Source: a virus
Strand: one strand, 5' to 3'
DNA: 43,735 nucleotides
Virus record (IMG/VR): IMGVR_UViG_3300035162_002268
Coordinates: 1 to 43,735 of that record
The position numbers and the translations under genes are program-made. Below, piece by piece: positions 15,303 through 24,211 of the stretch (position 1 is its first letter; each line of letters opens with the position of its first letter). The notes beneath the pieces were generated by a model, which did not search any database, was not told the origin of the DNA, and saw only the letters and a program-made list of their open reading frames with translations.

Positions 15303-16600
15303 AGTTTGAAGACTTAGCGAGCGCGGTCTTTGCCTCTCAAAACGAGACTAAAGGAAGCACCCTCGCTAATCTATTCAAGACGAATGCGGATAGCGCGCAT
15401 GACATTATCACAATTTGCTGTGCTAACCCGCGCTCATCCATCAAGCCTTATCACATCATTAAGATGTTAGCGCATTCCTATGGTTTGTTCCCCGAAGAGT
15501 ATGAATCATTGATAGACGAACACGAAATGCCTACACTGCTTGCATCCGAATCCCCGCAAGACATTACCAACTCACTCACACTAAGAGAAGTCATCGAACT
15601 CAAGGAGATGATTGTTCATTGTGAAGTGAACGCTGACATTCTATTCAAGTCAATGTCACAATTGAGTGCAATGTTGTTTTGGGGTTTCGCTTTCGGAAGA
15701 AACTCATTAGCGTATAAACGAATCATGCAATCACTCGCATCCATCACAAAGTATGACACGAATCATCTTCAACGAATGCGCTCTATCATGCCAGCAGGTG
15801 AAATTATCCAGCGTGCGCTAAACGAAACACTCCCCCACGAATACACTATCCAACCCACCTACCCATTCAAATCCCCCCACTATTCTCGGTGGAATAGATG
15901 GTCACTCCCTTTCAAACAGACACATTATGACATCGTGCGAGGTAAAAGATACTACGCGCACCGAAGGGGAGATGCCGTCTATTGTTTTTCATCGACCGCG
16001 CAACGCGTAGCGCGCTCTCCCAACATCGAAGGCACGCACGACTGTGTGTGTGAGATGGATGAAGCAGACAACATCGTTGAATGGTTATACACAGACGACG
16101 AACCCAATCTATGGAAAGAGAATAGGAATGTGCGTGCGCACGAACCTAAGAAGGTTGAGGACCGCGCGCATCTGCGTGCGATTGTGCAGTCATTAGAAGA
16201 GGGTGAAGTCTTGCGCCTAACTGATGCTGAACGACCTTACTTCCATAGTGGAGCAGTTGGAGGATTTATAGTGCCGAGAAGAACATTTGACTTACCGCTA
16301 ATCATTCTCGGAGGATACCGAGATGGCGAAGGAATACGAATTAAGATAGCCGCCCTTGATGGGTTCGACCCGTTCCCGATAGGATACGCGTTCGTCAAAG
16401 CCGATGACATACCCGAACGATTAGCACGACTGTATGACGCGCAGGGTATGATGGACATAGACGAAGGACTCATCGGTATATTCCACGCACTGTCATACGA
16501 CCATGACACGAAGACACTACGCGCACCTTATCTTACACGCATTGATACAACGATAGGTCAGTCCGACGCAATACAGATTGGGGATTTGATGGAGAGATAG
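15299..16600 (+). CDS. Divergent ATP-dependent DNA ligase-like protein, probably inactive
   Basis: 433 residues. The C-terminal half follows the order of archaeal/eukaryal DNA ligases. DIVRGKRYYAHRRGDAVYCF (211-230) aligns with the motif I region (normally KxDGxR...H..G....FS). EEGEVLR (300-306) aligns with motif IV. A block VPRRTFDLPLIILGGYRDG (325-343) aligns with motif V and the start of the OB fold. LRAPYLTRI (407-415) matches the typical ligase C-terminal end. The N-terminal 180 residues are helical like the ligase DNA-binding domain. The catalytic Lys of motif I is Ile212 in this alignment, and the lysines of motifs IV and V are replaced by Arg, Pro or Val. So it may be a DNA-binding pseudo-ligase. 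Alignment was by eye. Confidence 0.55.
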   Translation: MKFEDLASAVFASQNETKGSTLANLFKTNADSAHDIITICCANPRSSIKPYHIIKMLAHSYGLFPEEYESLIDEHEMPTLLASESPQDITNSLTLREVIELKEMIVHCEVNADILFKSMSQLSAMLFWGFAFGRNSLAYKRIMQSLASITKYDTNHLQRMRSIMPAGEIIQRALNETLPHEYTIQPTYPFKSPHYSRWNRWSLPFKQTHYDIVRGKRYYAHRRGDAVYCFSSTAQRVARSPNIEGTHDCVCEMDEADNIVEWLYTDDEPNLWKENRNVRAHEPKKVEDRAHLRAIVQSLEEGEVLRLTDAERPYFHSGAVGGFIVPRRTFDLPLIILGGYRDGEGIRIKIAALDGFDPFPIGYAFVKADDIPERLARLYDAQGMMDIDEGLIGIFHALSYDHDTKTLRAPYLTRIDTTIGQSDAIQIGDLMER

Positions 16601-16602
16601 TG

Positions 16603-16965
16603 ATGGACGATGATAGTTTCTTCCTCGGATGGCTGGCGAGAGAATGCCGATTCCAATTGAGCGTTCACTTCGCACCCAAGACACGAATAGGATACCGTGT
16701 AGTAAGACGCGTGCTGGTATCACGAAAGGATGAACCCGCACTCAACATGTGGCTATCCACTCAAGGTATCAATGCACGCATCCTCAAAGACCCCGCACTA
16801 ATCAAACAACTGATACGCATACTTGCGCCTGTCAAACACCATGTTGCAGACATAGATAACATGCTCAAGATGATTCGGTTGATGGATTACAAGCATCGCA
16901 ACCCTACACACGGAAGGATTGAGGACATCATCGACCTCATTGACAACAGTGGAAGTGGCGATTGA
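16603..16965 (+). CDS. Hypothetical protein, possibly a degenerate LAGLIDADG-type protein
   Basis: 120 residues. ATG 16603 has GGAGAG upstream; GTG 16600 is an alternative. The start FFLGWLARECRFQLSVHF is positioned like the LAGLIDADG helix (GWLxDxEGxF), with Glu kept and other acidic or Gly residues altered. The rest (GYRVVRRVLVSRKD, LNMWLSTQGI, LIRILAPV) follows the usual strand/helix order of single-domain homing endonucleases. It is the last gene before the AT-rich gap. The assignment is weak. Confidence 0.45.
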   Translation: MDDDSFFLGWLARECRFQLSVHFAPKTRIGYRVVRRVLVSRKDEPALNMWLSTQGINARILKDPALIKQLIRILAPVKHHVADIDNMLKMIRLMDYKHRNPTHGRIEDIIDLIDNSGSGD

Positions 16966-17137
16966 CGCGTTATCATGCTGATTATCAATAATCTTATTTT
17001 ATTCTTATAGATATAAACTCTATTATTCTTATAATAATAATCTAATAATATCAAGAAAACCTATGGGAAAAACGGCGTGCGTCGTTGACCCCTTATAAGG
17101 GAGTCGGTAAACCCTACCGGGGGATTGAGGAAAAAAC
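16966..17137 (+). promoter_or_regulatory. AT-rich promoter/leader before the replication core, possible origin
   Basis: The first part is very AT-rich, with a palindrome GATTAT-CA-ATAATC (16980-16993), two direct copies of TATTCTTATA (17000-17009 and 17024-17033), TATA-like sequences, and AATAATCTAA (17036-17045), which recurs exactly at 28215-28224. The second part holds a 12-bp palindrome CCCTTATAAGGG (17090-17101), a hairpin CGGTA-AACCC-TACCG (17105-17119) and a GAGG ribosome site before ATG 17138. A promoter with a structured leader fits best. The AT-rich part could also be a replication origin. Confidence 0.6.
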
Positions 17138-18022
17138 ATGCCCGAACACAAACCCCGAACCATTGCCGAGTTCATCGGCCACAATGACCCTAACAACCCG
17201 CTCTTCTATCTTGACGAGTGGGAAACTGATAGCCCCCAATGTCTGCTTTTCAGTGGCAACCCCGGCCTCGGTAAAACGACAGCCGCATACTTGATTGCGA
17301 ACGAATTGAACCTTGACCTCATCGAGATGAATGCATCCGACGAGAGAGGTATTGATGCTGTGCGAAACAAAATCAAAGAGATTGCATTGAGCAGTTCGCT
17401 TTGGTCAAGGCGACTCATCCTTCTTGATGAGTTTGAAGGGATGACCAAACCTGCGCAAGAAGCATTGAAGCGCATGATGGAGAAGAGCCAATGCTGGTGG
17501 ATTCTCACATGCAACGATGATGGTGGTATAATCCCCGCTATCAAATCACGCTGTGTGCAGTTTAGATTCAAGCCTTACAATCAAAACCAAGTGCGCGCGT
17601 ATGCTGAACTCCTACTTTCGACACAAGGTTTGAGTTCAACCGACAGCCCCGACGCACTGCATTCACACTACGGTGGTGACCTTCGCGCTATTGGTAATCA
17701 TATCATGAGTGGTCGAAAACTTTCCGAATCACAAACCAACTTTGACTCACTTGCTCTTGACATCGCCGCTGGTGATTGGGAGTCAACTCACCGAACTATG
17801 CTCACGATGGTTCGAGAAGGCGCATCGCTACACTTGGTGATGCGCAAAATCCACGAACATGTGAAATCCGTAGGGATGAGTTCACAAAGTTTATATGCCT
17901 TCTTCGCTGTATGGGGTAATTTCGTATTACGAATGCACCAATGGCCTCTCGGAACGGAGTCGTTTATCGACTACTTTATCGGAACGCTATGCAACGAAGA
18001 CACAACCAAAATGGAGGACTAA
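17138..18022 (+). CDS. rfcS: Replication factor C small subunit (clamp loader)
   Basis: 294 residues. AAA+ motifs are in order: Walker A GNPGLGKTT (about 44-52), a box with MNASDERGIDAVRNKI, Walker B LLDEFEGM, sensor 1 region ILTCND, and the RFC hallmark SRC followed by VQFRF. This is the archaeal/eukaryal small RFC subunit, which opens and loads the PCNA ring. It is shorter than usual cellular forms (about 320), mainly at the C-terminus. No large RFC subunit is seen in the window, so the loader may be a homomer or recruit the host large subunit. Confidence 0.93.
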   Translation: MPEHKPRTIAEFIGHNDPNNPLFYLDEWETDSPQCLLFSGNPGLGKTTAAYLIANELNLDLIEMNASDERGIDAVRNKIKEIALSSSLWSRRLILLDEFEGMTKPAQEALKRMMEKSQCWWILTCNDDGGIIPAIKSRCVQFRFKPYNQNQVRAYAELLLSTQGLSSTDSPDALHSHYGGDLRAIGNHIMSGRKLSESQTNFDSLALDIAAGDWESTHRTMLTMVREGASLHLVMRKIHEHVKSVGMSSQSLYAFFAVWGNFVLRMHQWPLGTESFIDYFIGTLCNEDTTKMED

Positions 18023-18024
18023 AA

Positions 18025-19347
18025 ATGCCAAACCTAAACGAAAACGAAGCCAAAAACGATAACCGAACAGACACAGGATTCAACGCCCAAGTCGAGGACC
18101 GCCTCAAGTGGTGGGCTGAAAAGCACAACAAGACACTTGACGACGCAACAGGTGAATTCTTTACCTACCTCAAGACTAAACTCGGTGTTGAACACCCGGA
18201 TAAAGAAGAAGATGACTTCATGATTGATGCCGCAGAAACCTTCGTGGTTGAGCGACGAGTCATGACTGGAAGCGCGCAGAATGCAAGCGAACTTGTTGGA
18301 TACTTTGTCGGTGTTGACCCTAAGATGAGAGATGGACAAGAACGCAAGCGCAACCCTGCCGTTGCCGCCGCAATCAATGACCTTGATGGTGCAATCCAAC
18401 AAGGACTTGTAGCACGCGCTTACACCGAGAACGGTGTTTGGATGCTTGAGGGAGTCAACGGACCGAAGGCTACCGAAGAATCAGCAGACGCGAAGCCGTG
18501 GTTCTTGTATGAAGAGAATGGTCTTCAACTCGCAATCTTACAGAACAACTCCGAGTGGTCACGCTACGGTGAGCCAATCACACCATACCGATACCAACGA
18601 ACCTACTACTTCCTCGGTAACGAGAAGGAGAACTTCTTGGATGACCAAAGAAACCTGCGCTTGACTGTTACATCAAGTGACCCCGACGAGTGGTTCATCC
18701 CTCAACTGTTCAGCGAATGCACAATCAAAGTGCGCGCTCAATCAGCCAATGTCAAACCGGAGTGGGCTGATACCTACAACACCTTCCCACTCCCCGGTGC
18801 ATTGACATACGGAAACAACTTCGTTGAAGAGCATGTCCGTGACGCTATCAAACCGGACAAGTTGATTCCCGACCTTGACAACTACATCAAGGACTTGTCA
18901 ACTCTCAATGAAGTCTTTGAAACACGACAAGAGAATATCCCCGGATACAACCCGGTCGGTCCTCTTGTCTTCATCCGAGGCAAAGTGAGTGACATGAGGA
19001 AAGAAGCGCGTGAAACAGAATGGGACCCAACAGGTCACGACTACTCAATGAGCCTCACATCATTCGACCTCGCTCGCACCTTCACCGAAGGACGACGACA
19101 GAACTTACCTTGCTATGTCCACGGACTGCTCGGTGATGACGGACATCCATTCGACTACGCTACTAATGAAGGTTGGAAATCCTACGCTGTTAAATCCACA
19201 GTCATTGTCTTTGGACGATTGAGTGTGCGCGTTACAGACGATGGACCACAACCTGCTATCAAGACCTTCGGAGTCTTCGCAGTCCCACGCCTCGTCATCC
19301 CTGCTGGTGAAGGCGGCGACACATCAACAAAGCAATATGGAGAGTGA
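18025..19347 (+). CDS. Putative OB-fold single-stranded DNA-binding protein
   Basis: 440 residues. ATG 18025 is chosen for GGAGGA upstream; the frame is open further left but overlaps RFC. The C-terminal part has OB-like strand patterns (GPLVFIRGKVSDMRKEAR, AVKSTVIVFGRLSVRV, IKTFGVFAVPRLVI). The N-terminal half is helical and acidic. Position between the clamp loader and the RecA-like ATPase supports an RPA-like role, but no diagnostic motif is present. It shares the start MPNLN with the next gene. Confidence 0.5.
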   Translation: MPNLNENEAKNDNRTDTGFNAQVEDRLKWWAEKHNKTLDDATGEFFTYLKTKLGVEHPDKEEDDFMIDAAETFVVERRVMTGSAQNASELVGYFVGVDPKMRDGQERKRNPAVAAAINDLDGAIQQGLVARAYTENGVWMLEGVNGPKATEESADAKPWFLYEENGLQLAILQNNSEWSRYGEPITPYRYQRTYYFLGNEKENFLDDQRNLRLTVTSSDPDEWFIPQLFSECTIKVRAQSANVKPEWADTYNTFPLPGALTYGNNFVEEHVRDAIKPDKLIPDLDNYIKDLSTLNEVFETRQENIPGYNPVGPLVFIRGKVSDMRKEARETEWDPTGHDYSMSLTSFDLARTFTEGRRQNLPCYVHGLLGDDGHPFDYATNEGWKSYAVKSTVIVFGRLSVRVTDDGPQPAIKTFGVFAVPRLVIPAGEGGDTSTKQYGE

Positions 19348-19352
19348 AATGA

Positions 19353-20372
19353 ATGCCAAACCTTAACGATTTGAAAACAGAAGCCAACAAAAACCTAACC
19401 CTAACCGCCGCAACTTTTGACCCAAGCACCGGAGAAACAGTTCCGGTCGCTTTGGTCGAAGAGAAGAGAAGCGATGCCAAGCCAATAGCACAATCAGTGT
19501 GGGATGAAATCGTCAACGCTGGAACGCATATCCCTAACAACATGGTCTTCGCTGGACTCATTGGTCCCGAAGGTGTTGGTAAGACAGGTATCGTTCTTGA
19601 CAGCATGACTCTTGAAGAGAAGAAGCGCGGAGATGTAATCTTCTGCCTTGACTTCGATGGTGGTGGACAGACAACCCGCGTGACTCATCACCGTGAGTTC
19701 GCTAACAACATCCGTTGTCTTAACCCCAATGTCATGTTTCAAACATTTGATGATGATGGTGACATCCGTGAAGCAATCGACTACCCAGCAACACACAGAC
19801 GCGTGATGAAAGTTGGACAGACTCTTGTTGATTGGGCCGCTAAACCCGGTAACAAACCACGCCTACATTCAGTCCTGTTCACAGCGATTGACCTATGGGA
19901 TGAAGTTGCGAAGAACTGCATGTTCATTGAAGACTTGGGAACTGCACCCGATGGTATCGGTGCTAAGGTTGAACCTCACCTACAAGTGGGAATGCGGTTC
20001 AATTGGCAAATCCGTTCAACTCGATTCCACCAGTTGACTACCATTGCCCGAACGCTGATGTCACTTGGAGTGCGCGTCTATTTTGAAACTCACTTCAAAG
20101 AGTTGCAAGACAAGAGTGGCAATGTCATTGGTAAGAAACCAGCATGGGAAAAGCACACAGCAAATTACCTCAACCAAATCATTTACTTCCACAAGAAGAA
20201 GGTGCGCGGAGAGGATAACAAACCAACAGGGGAAACACGCTACGAGGTTGAGTTCGTCAAATGCAAAACGAACGCTGACCTACTTGACCAGCGAAGAACA
20301 ATCATGGTCACGAAGCAGAACGCATCCCCGGAGTGGTTCGGACTACCGGAACTACGAGAGGGTCAAATATGA
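19353..20372 (+). CDS. RecA/RadA-superfamily ATPase
   Basis: 339 residues. It has Walker A GPEGVGKT (71-78), a strand VIFCLDFDGGG near 95-105, a second conserved strand SVLFTAIDLWDE and a later YFETHFKEL, an arrangement typical of RecA-fold ATPases. It lacks the N-terminal helix-hairpin-helix of cellular RadA, so it is closer to RadB/Sak4-like phage recombinases. A likely role is strand annealing or pairing, or helicase loading, in viral replication. ATGA overlap with the following gene. Confidence 0.75.
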   Translation: MPNLNDLKTEANKNLTLTAATFDPSTGETVPVALVEEKRSDAKPIAQSVWDEIVNAGTHIPNNMVFAGLIGPEGVGKTGIVLDSMTLEEKKRGDVIFCLDFDGGGQTTRVTHHREFANNIRCLNPNVMFQTFDDDGDIREAIDYPATHRRVMKVGQTLVDWAAKPGNKPRLHSVLFTAIDLWDEVAKNCMFIEDLGTAPDGIGAKVEPHLQVGMRFNWQIRSTRFHQLTTIARTLMSLGVRVYFETHFKELQDKSGNVIGKKPAWEKHTANYLNQIIYFHKKKVRGEDNKPTGETRYEVEFVKCKTNADLLDQRRTIMVTKQNASPEWFGLPELREGQI

Positions 20373-20731
20373 GCGAATGGAAAAGAACAGGCACACCAGC
20401 ACACAACAATGCAGTTGAGCGTAGCGCGGAAGACGAACCCGAATGGGAAGCCGACCCCACTTGTCAAGACTGTGGGGGTAGTGGATTTGTTTGCACAGAA
20501 TCACCAGTAAGAAATTACGAAGGCGAGGCTGTTGATGTTGAGTTCATCAACGAGCCTTGCGCTTGTATCTTTCAACGGTGGGTGACAAAGGCAGACACCA
20601 CATGCCCTCAATGCAAAGGAACAGGCGCGGTTCAAGAACGATTGATTCATCCCGACACGAAGGAAGAATACATCAAGTTCCACGACTGCGTTTGCCTACG
20701 ACTTATGAAGGAGATGATTACGAATGACTAA
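20369..20731 (+). CDS. DnaJ-type zinc-finger-like small protein (120 aa)
   Basis: ATG 20369 (MSEWKRTGTP) overlaps the ATPase stop as ATGA. It has CQDCGGSGFVC, then CAC, then CPQCKGTGAV and CVC. The two CxxCxGxG units are like those of the DnaJ cysteine-rich domain, without a J domain. The nearby group II chaperonin gene makes a folding-related role conceivable but unproven. Confidence 0.7.
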   Translation: MSEWKRTGTPAHNNAVERSAEDEPEWEADPTCQDCGGSGFVCTESPVRNYEGEAVDVEFINEPCACIFQRWVTKADTTCPQCKGTGAVQERLIHPDTKEEYIKFHDCVCLRLMKEMITND

Positions 20732-20873
20732 GAGACACATTAAAGGAAAAACAAAACCAAGACTATGCGGCGCGAAGGGTAACTTTGAACCAATTGGAGT
20801 TACGAGTGAATTGACTATCTGTAAAGACTGTCAATCAATTCATCTTGTTATGACAGGAGAGGTGATTGAATGA
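20724..20873 (+). CDS. Small Cys-containing protein (49 aa)
   Basis: ATG 20724 overlaps the previous gene by 8 bases and its stop overlaps the PCNA start at 20870. It has a basic N-terminus (MTKRHIKGKTKPRLCG) and a CKDC pair, a possible three- or four-ligand zinc site. Function is unknown. Confidence 0.55.
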   Translation: MTKRHIKGKTKPRLCGAKGNFEPIGVTSELTICKDCQSIHLVMTGEVIE

Positions 20874-21625
20874 GTTTCGTTAAAGCGACATTCAGCAATG
20901 CTTCTCTTTGGGCTTTCATGACCGGCTTCGGTGAGGGTGTTAATGACCTTCGCTGTGACATCGCTGACATGAAACTGACAGGTTGGGTTGACACTGCTAC
21001 GCATTACTTCACAAAGAGTATCGGTATCCACATGGAAGACTACAAATCCGGTATCGTATATGTCCCCGATGTTCACAAAGTCGGCGCGTTTCTCAAAACA
21101 TGCAAAGAGGATAACACAGTTATGCAACATGTAGGTAACACCTTGACACTGACTAACGGTAATGATGAGTTCAGCACACCGACACATGACCACATTATGT
21201 CTTACGCAACTGTGGACCGCGCGAAATTAGCAATTAGTATGTCTAAGGATGCTGGTTGGATGTCTCTTGGTCGCGCTGATATACAGGCTCATGGTAACAT
21301 GAGCATGGAAGAACTTCGTGGTATCTCATCAATGACTAAGGTTGTCGGTAAGGATGCTCCGGTTCGTGTATCTGTTGAGGACCAAGAGATGACAATAACT
21401 GCTGGGACTCAACGAGGCGCAAGGATGACTCGACAAATTGAGATTGATACCACTTTCGCAGGGTCATGTGAAACCGTCTTTGGTTCACACTTTCCTAAGT
21501 TGGCTAACATCATGCCGAGTGGAACTGTCATCTTCCACATGGGACTCAAGAGCGCGCTAATCCTAAGACACTCGGAAGTATCAGCACTGCTTGTTCTCAA
21601 ACATCAAGAGGGTGCTGACCAATGA
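20870..21625 (+). CDS. pcn: PCNA-like DNA sliding clamp
   Basis: 251 residues, the normal length for archaeal PCNA. The sequence has the PCNA order: an N-terminal strand FVKATFSNASLWAFM, a central connecting region, and a second domain with VRVSVEDQEMTITAG and a C-terminal SALLVLKH strand. Sequence identity to any one PCNA seems low, but context is decisive: it is fused by ATGA overlaps to a small Cys protein and to PolB, downstream of the clamp loader. It should tether the polymerase to DNA. Confidence 0.85.
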   Translation: MSFVKATFSNASLWAFMTGFGEGVNDLRCDIADMKLTGWVDTATHYFTKSIGIHMEDYKSGIVYVPDVHKVGAFLKTCKEDNTVMQHVGNTLTLTNGNDEFSTPTHDHIMSYATVDRAKLAISMSKDAGWMSLGRADIQAHGNMSMEELRGISSMTKVVGKDAPVRVSVEDQEMTITAGTQRGARMTRQIEIDTTFAGSCETVFGSHFPKLANIMPSGTVIFHMGLKSALILRHSEVSALLVLKHQEGADQ

Positions 21626-23979
21626 TTGTTGATGCAATTTACCACGACGATGCACCGCCTACTATCTATACACGCTATCGAATTGATGGTGAGTTATGCG
21701 AAGAAACAGTGAATGACTACAAACCTCACATGTATATTCCAGCATCAACACCGGAGTTTCGACTTAAGAATCTCAAGCGTTCATTCCCTGCTTCTAAAGT
21801 GTGTAAGGATAAAACATACGAAGGACTTGATGGTGCTACTCTATGGCGTATTGAAACGGATAACCCTTATGAGATTGTGCAGATGAAGAACATGTTCAGT
21901 AAGACATACGAAGGTGACATGAGATTCATTGACCAATACCTCGTTGAGAATGTAACCAAGATGCCGAAGTGGAAACCGCGCAAATGGTGGTATGACATTG
22001 AATGTAATACAGGTGACGACAAGTTCACTACTGTCATTGCTGTCATTGACTCCGACCTTGACACACCCGTTGTCTTTGCATGGGCTGACGAGCGAACCAA
22101 TTGTCCTCTTGATAAGGACTACCATCTTGCTCATAGCAACCCGGTGACGATGAAGGTTAGAGATACAGAATATGAATTGCGACCCTCCAATAGCGAGAAG
22201 AATATGTATGACGATTTCATTGAGTTCTTACAAGAGCGTAACCCCGACATGATGATTGCTCACGCGGGAACATTCTTTGACATACCTCACATGATTGAAC
22301 GCCTTGACAAGATTTACGGTCATGGTGGCGCGTCTAAATTGAGTCCTCTTGGTATCATCCGATACCCAAAGAAGGGTGATAGATACCGATTCGATGACCA
22401 ACCGATTGCAGGTCGATGGCAGTTTGATACTGCCGCACCCGCTACAAGTGGCACAGGGTTTGAGCGAGTATGGAAAGACAGCGGTGGTGGTCAACTACCT
22501 AACCGCAAGTTGAATACTATCGCTGAAACTCTTGGTCTTGGTTCAAAACTCACAGAAGAGATTGAGGGCATGGATGTTCACAATGGATGGTATGAGTATT
22601 GGTCCGACTTCGTTGACTACTGTTTGCTTGACACTGTTCTGCTTCGTGGTATTGATGAAGCGCGTAATGTAACTGACTTCTTTGTTGAGATGGTTCGCCT
22701 TTGTGGTGTCTCTATTCAATCAGCAACGAATGTATCAAACTTCATGCGTGGTCTTCTTGGTCGTAAGACTGACTTGATTGCTCCTACCCGTATCAATGTG
22801 CAGAAGCCGGACATACAAGGCGCGGAGTTCATTCTAAAGGAACCGGGTCTGTATGAAGATGTATGCGTCATTGACTACAAGGGTCTGTATCCTTCACTCA
22901 TTACAGGGTTCAATCTTTGCTACACTACCAAGCGTGATGGACCGGGTGAAGGTATCATCGAGATGGAGAACGGAACTTTTTGGAATCAATTAGAAAAAGG
23001 TATTCTCCCTCAAGTTGTTGACGACCTCTTCGACTATCGTGCGTTGTGTAAAAAGACAATGCGTGAAGCAGAAACTAAACATGAACGCGACGCTTGGAAC
23101 ACAACACAGGCCGCTATCAAGCGCGTCATGGCATCTCTTTACGGTGCGACAGCGAGTGTTGGGTTCGGCTGGGCTGACCTTGACATTGCTGAAACCATCC
23201 TCTCCGAAGGGCGACGATGCATTGCTTTACTTGATACAGTCGCAACCAACATGGGTTACAATGTGCTTTACGGTTTCACGGACTCCGCTTTCATTCAAGT
23301 TCCACTTGACCAAGCAGAATCACTGGCCGCGCGTATTACTAATGTTGTTCAAGAATCAACTGGTAATACCAAACTTGTCGCGGAGGTTGAAGCATACATG
23401 CCTTACTGGTTATTGGCCGGTAAGAATCGCTACGCTGGGAGGGTGTCTTATCCTCCCGAAGATGTTGGTAAGATGAAGACTGCCAACTTCATGAAGGGTA
23501 GCAGTCTTGCTCCTATCAGCAAGGAGATTGAAGGCACAGTGCTTGGCCTCGTATGCGATGGTGCATCCGAATCCGATGTAAGAAGTGTTGTTCTTGATGT
23601 CGCTTTGCCTGTCCGAAAAGGTGAGATGACATTGAAGAGCGTGACACAATCAACAAGAATTAGCGCGAATCCGAAAGACTACAAAGTCCTATCCGGTGCT
23701 TCAAAAGCCGCGCATTACTACAACGAATACATGTCAACAGGTGACCCATTCGTTGCAGGTGACTCCGTTCAATGGACTTATGTTTCAGCAGTTCCAAATG
23801 GTTTGCCACCGACCAAAGTGGTCGCGTATCGTGAACCTGCTGAACTTGAAAGTTTTGAACTGGATGCAAAAATAATCTTAAACAAATCTATTGAGAAGAA
23901 AATCTCCGGTATATTCGATGTCTTGGGTTGGGACATTGAAGCCGCACTTGGAACCCCCCGACCCGCAACTTATTGGTGA
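21622..23979 (+). CDS. polB: Family B DNA polymerase
   Basis: 785 residues. Exonuclease motifs: DIE (125-127), FFDIPHM (218-224) and YCLLD (333-337). Polymerase motifs: A DYKGLYPSLI (418-427), B KRVMASLYG (500-508) and C YGFTDS (550-555). Motif C lacks the first Asp of the canonical YGDTDS; the second, essential Asp is kept. Motif B has Ala for the usual Asn. The length matches archaeal PolB. Proofreading should be active. It is the replicative polymerase of the virus and overlaps the PCNA gene by 4 bases. Confidence 0.93.
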   Translation: MIVDAIYHDDAPPTIYTRYRIDGELCEETVNDYKPHMYIPASTPEFRLKNLKRSFPASKVCKDKTYEGLDGATLWRIETDNPYEIVQMKNMFSKTYEGDMRFIDQYLVENVTKMPKWKPRKWWYDIECNTGDDKFTTVIAVIDSDLDTPVVFAWADERTNCPLDKDYHLAHSNPVTMKVRDTEYELRPSNSEKNMYDDFIEFLQERNPDMMIAHAGTFFDIPHMIERLDKIYGHGGASKLSPLGIIRYPKKGDRYRFDDQPIAGRWQFDTAAPATSGTGFERVWKDSGGGQLPNRKLNTIAETLGLGSKLTEEIEGMDVHNGWYEYWSDFVDYCLLDTVLLRGIDEARNVTDFFVEMVRLCGVSIQSATNVSNFMRGLLGRKTDLIAPTRINVQKPDIQGAEFILKEPGLYEDVCVIDYKGLYPSLITGFNLCYTTKRDGPGEGIIEMENGTFWNQLEKGILPQVVDDLFDYRALCKKTMREAETKHERDAWNTTQAAIKRVMASLYGATASVGFGWADLDIAETILSEGRRCIALLDTVATNMGYNVLYGFTDSAFIQVPLDQAESLAARITNVVQESTGNTKLVAEVEAYMPYWLLAGKNRYAGRVSYPPEDVGKMKTANFMKGSSLAPISKEIEGTVLGLVCDGASESDVRSVVLDVALPVRKGEMTLKSVTQSTRISANPKDYKVLSGASKAAHYYNEYMSTGDPFVAGDSVQWTYVSAVPNGLPPTKVVAYREPAELESFELDAKIILNKSIEKKISGIFDVLGWDIEAALGTPRPATYW

Positions 23980-23983
23980 TACA

Positions 23984-24211
23984 ATGACAAACGAAAACGA
24001 AAAAACAAAAGAAAACGAAGCCCGAATAATCGAACTTGAAGAACTTGTTCAATCACTGAACGATGAAATTGATGCGATGATTAGATATGACCACACAGCA
24101 CACACACTTGCTCGCGCGGTATGCGAACTACAAGAAGAACTTGTAAAGCAATTCCCTACGATTTACATAGCGAACAAGATTGACGCTCCGACAAGGGTGG
24201 GTATGCAATGA
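23984..24211 (+). CDS. Small coiled-coil protein (75 aa)
   Basis: ATG 23984 is preferred, with GGTGA five bases before it and a 4-base gap after PolB; the frame extends left but only inside PolB. The protein starts MTNENEKTKENEARIIELEE and is largely a charged coiled coil. It could bind the polymerase, but this is inferred from position alone. Confidence 0.55.
   Translation: MTNENEKTKENEARIIELEELVQSLNDEIDAMIRYDHTAHTLARAVCELQEELVKQFPTIYIANKIDAPTRVGMQ

Noticed and set aside
17080-17130. tRNA-like element in the leader
   Set aside because: No acceptor stem, D-loop or T-loop consensus can be fitted; the stems are two separate short hairpins.
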